The notes under the pieces are model-generated. The model was given only the letters and a program-made list of their open reading frames with translations, was not told the origin of the DNA and made no database searches. The position numbers were made by a program, and so were the translations under genes. DNA of 25,726 nucleotides from NCBI GenBank assembly GCA_964565715.1, contig CAZMGG010000082.1:1-25726 (forward strand), in the 5' to 3' direction. This document shows positions 24,172 to 25,726 of the stretch, piece after piece. Position 1 is the first letter of the stretch. Each line of letters opens with the position of its first letter. The stretch comes from CAZMGG01 sp964565715. GTDB lineage: Bacteria; Planctomycetota; UBA1135; UBA2386.

Positions 24172-24211
24172 GCCGCCAGTGTGCCCCGGCGGAGCCGGCG
24201 GCCGCCATGCC

Positions 24212-25489
24212 CTACTCCGGCATCTTCTGGAACCGCTCCCGCGCCGCCGCGGCCAGCGGCTCCCGGTGCGCCGGGTCGGCGATGCCGATCAGCGCCTGCG
24301 CCCGCTGCCGCAGGTTCTTCCCGTACAGGTTCACCGCGCCATGCTCGGTCACCACCCAGTGCACGTGGGCCCGCGTCGTGACCACGCCGGCGCCCGGCTG
24401 CAGGAACGGCGTGATCCGCGAGCGCCCCTTCGCCGTCGCCGACGGCAGCGCGATGATCGGCTTGCCGCCCGGCGACAGCGACGCGCCGCGGATGAAGTCC
24501 ATCTGCCCGCCGACGCCTGAGTAGAGCCGCATGCCGATCGAGTCGGCGCAGACCTGGCCGGTCAGGTCCACCTCGATGGCGCTGTTGATGGCGGTCACCT
24601 TCGGATTGCGGCGGATCACCTCGGGATCGTTGACGTAGCCGATGTCGAGCATCGCCACCAACGGGTTGTCGTCGAGGAAGTCGTAGAGCCGCCGCGAGCC
24701 CATGGCGAAGCCGGCGACGATGCGGCGCGGGTGGTTCCTCTTGCACGCACCGGTGATCACGCCCCGTTCGACCAGATCGATCACCCCGTCCGAGAACATC
24801 TCGCTGTGCACGCCGAGGTCGCGATGGCCCTGCAGCGCCGCCAGCACCGCATCCGGGATCGAACCGATGCCCATCTGCAGGGTGGCGCCGTCCTCGACCA
24901 GGGCCGCCACGTGCCGGCCGATGGCCTGTTCCACCGGGCCCAGCGCCTCCACCCGCCGTTCGGGCAGCGGCTCGTCGCACGCGACCAGGCTCTGGATCTC
25001 GTCCACGTGCAGCAGCCCGTCGCCGTGGGTGCGCGGCATCCTTGGATTGACCTGGGCGATCACGTGCTTCGCCGCATGCACCGCCGCCCGCGCCACGTCC
25101 ACCGACACGCCGAGCGAGCAGTAGCCGTGCCGGTCCGGCGGCGAGACCTGCACCAGCGCCGCGTCCAGCGGCAGCGCGCCGGAACGGAACAGCGCCGGGA
25201 TCTCGCTGAGGAAGACCGGCAGGTAGTCGGCGTCGCCGCGGGCCACGGCGTCGCGCACGTTCGCGCCGAGGAACAACGCGTTCACGCGGAAGCTGCCGGC
25301 GTGCTCCGGCAGGGCGTAGGGTGCCTGCCCCTCGGTGTGCAGGTGCACGATCTCGACGTCGCGCAGCTCCGCCGCCCGCGCGGTCAGCGCCGCCACCAGC
25401 CGGCCCGGCGTGGCGGCGCCGCCGTGGACGAAGACCCGCTGGCCCGAGCGGATGGTGGCGACGGCCTGCTCGGCGGTGACGTGCGGCAT
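24212..25489 (-). CDS. 4-hydroxybutyrate/acetyl-CoA CoA-transferase family protein
   Basis: A 425-aa enzyme of the acetyl-CoA hydrolase/transferase family, close in length to 4-hydroxybutyrate CoA-transferases (about 435 aa, recalled). Evidence includes SGQRVFVHGGAATPG near the N-terminus, ALVQVSPPDRHGYCSLGVSV, the catalytic glutamate E230 in LGVHSEMFSDG, QMGIGSIPDAVLAAL, and the CoA-loop glycine motif LYSGVGGQMDFIRGA. It moves CoA between acyl groups in the cytoplasm; the specific acid (acetate, butyrate, 4-hydroxybutyrate, succinate) is inferred only to family level. ATG 25489 is chosen because family homology begins there and TACGAAT lies six bases upstream; the longer open frame upstream is non-homologous. 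No fermentation genes are adjacent. Confidence 0.88.
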   Translation of the reverse strand: MPHVTAEQAVATIRSGQRVFVHGGAATPGRLVAALTARAAELRDVEIVHLHTEGQAPYALPEHAGSFRVNALFLGANVRDAVARGDADYLPVFLSEIPALFRSGALPLDAALVQVSPPDRHGYCSLGVSVDVARAAVHAAKHVIAQVNPRMPRTHGDGLLHVDEIQSLVACDEPLPERRVEALGPVEQAIGRHVAALVEDGATLQMGIGSIPDAVLAALQGHRDLGVHSEMFSDGVIDLVERGVITGACKRNHPRRIVAGFAMGSRRLYDFLDDNPLVAMLDIGYVNDPEVIRRNPKVTAINSAIEVDLTGQVCADSIGMRLYSGVGGQMDFIRGASLSPGGKPIIALPSATAKGRSRITPFLQPGAGVVTTRAHVHWVVTEHGAVNLYGKNLRQRAQALIGIADPAHREPLAAAARERFQKMPE

Positions 25490-25701
25490 GCGCGCATTCG
25501 TAGCGTGGGGAGCCACGCGAGGCCACGTCGCGACTGCGCCACGCCGCATCGGCACGCCAGGAATTCCGAGAAAACCTCCGTTCGCCATGGGCATAGCCGG
25601 TCCTTGTCCTGAGGGCTGCCTCACCACTGTTCGTGCAGCCTTCCGACCCGCCGCGCGCCCCCGCGCGAACGGCCGCTCTTTGTCCCCGACCGGAGACCGT
25701 C
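25490..25701. promoter_or_regulatory. Divergent intergenic region at the right edge
   Basis: These 212 bases hold the putative leaderless promoter of the CoA-transferase gene (TACGAAT, 25502 to 25496 on the minus strand) and GGAGA (25692-25696), a ribosome-binding site for a plus-strand start at 25702. I see no other feature in it. Confidence 0.4.
25496..25502 (-). promoter_or_regulatory. Candidate -10 element for a leaderless CoA-transferase mRNA
   Basis: TACGAAT on the minus strand, separated by GCGCGC from ATG 25489. It has the same spacing as the SUKH gene's TACGGAT. No Shine-Dalgarno or -35 box was seen. Confidence 0.38.
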
Positions 25702-25726
25702 ATGAAGTCCCTGTTCCACGCCTCGC
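25702..25726 (+). CDS. Start of an unidentified gene (cut by window edge)
   Basis: ATG 25702 opens a frame reading MKSLFHAS to the window end. GGAGA five bases before it is a good ribosome-binding site, and the MKSLF start would suit a signal peptide. Too short to identify. Confidence 0.45.

Overview
The window is about 25.7 kb of very GC-rich DNA (above roughly 70% by eye), densely packed, with no gene-free stretch longer than about 215 bases. I infer a high-GC Planctomycetota-type bacterium, probably from environmental data. The reasons are the large secreted Kelch-like protein with a planctomycete-style C-terminal domain, the ECF sigma factors each paired with membrane or zinc-finger partners, the scarcity of Shine-Dalgarno sequences, and four secreted proteins whose signal peptides all end in A-QD. 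This assignment comes from recalled family patterns, not from a search. I see no tRNA, rRNA, CRISPR array, insertion sequence or phage gene.

Layout. (1) 1-2668, minus: a glycogen/glucan cluster with an intact glucose-dehydrogenase-like MDR enzyme, an internally deleted glycogen debranching enzyme, and an MGH1-type glucosidase broken by an in-frame TAG. (2) 2858-4878, plus: an apparent operon of a Cys-rich bufferin-like lipoprotein, a DoxX membrane protein, an ECF sigma factor and two zinc-finger anti-sigma-like proteins. (3) 4885-5856, minus: a diverged PurM homologue. (4) 6001-7886, plus: a radical SAM/SPASM protein overlapping a NeuD-type acyltransferase fused to a carrier-protein domain. 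(5) 7888-8814, minus: an RluA-family pseudouridine synthase. (6) 8875-11113, plus: three overlapping genes, an ECF sigma factor, a single-pass membrane protein and a secreted coiled-coil protein. (7) 11132-12298, minus: a methyltransferase with an embedded beta-sandwich domain. (8) 12457-14157, plus: CstA. (9) 14205-16757, minus: an M48 peptidase-TPR protein preceded by a SUKH/SMI1 protein. (10) 16789-18810, plus: a secreted S9 peptidase. (11) 18807-20216, minus: a zinc-ribbon/TM/coiled-coil protein. (12) 20364-22962, plus: a DinB-like protein and a Kelch-like secreted protein. (13) 22978-25489, minus: a secreted protein of unknown function and an acyl-CoA transferase. (14) 25702 to the edge, plus: the start of an unidentified gene.

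Three groups look like working units. The bufferin-like peptide, DoxX protein and sigma/anti-sigma genes resemble stress-induced copper-buffering loci, but without the peptide-modifying enzymes. The radical SAM and acyltransferase-carrier pair looks like a compact biosynthetic unit with no obvious activating enzyme nearby. The second ECF operon couples a sigma factor to an inner-membrane protein and an exported coiled-coil protein. In contrast, the glycogen cluster appears to be decaying.
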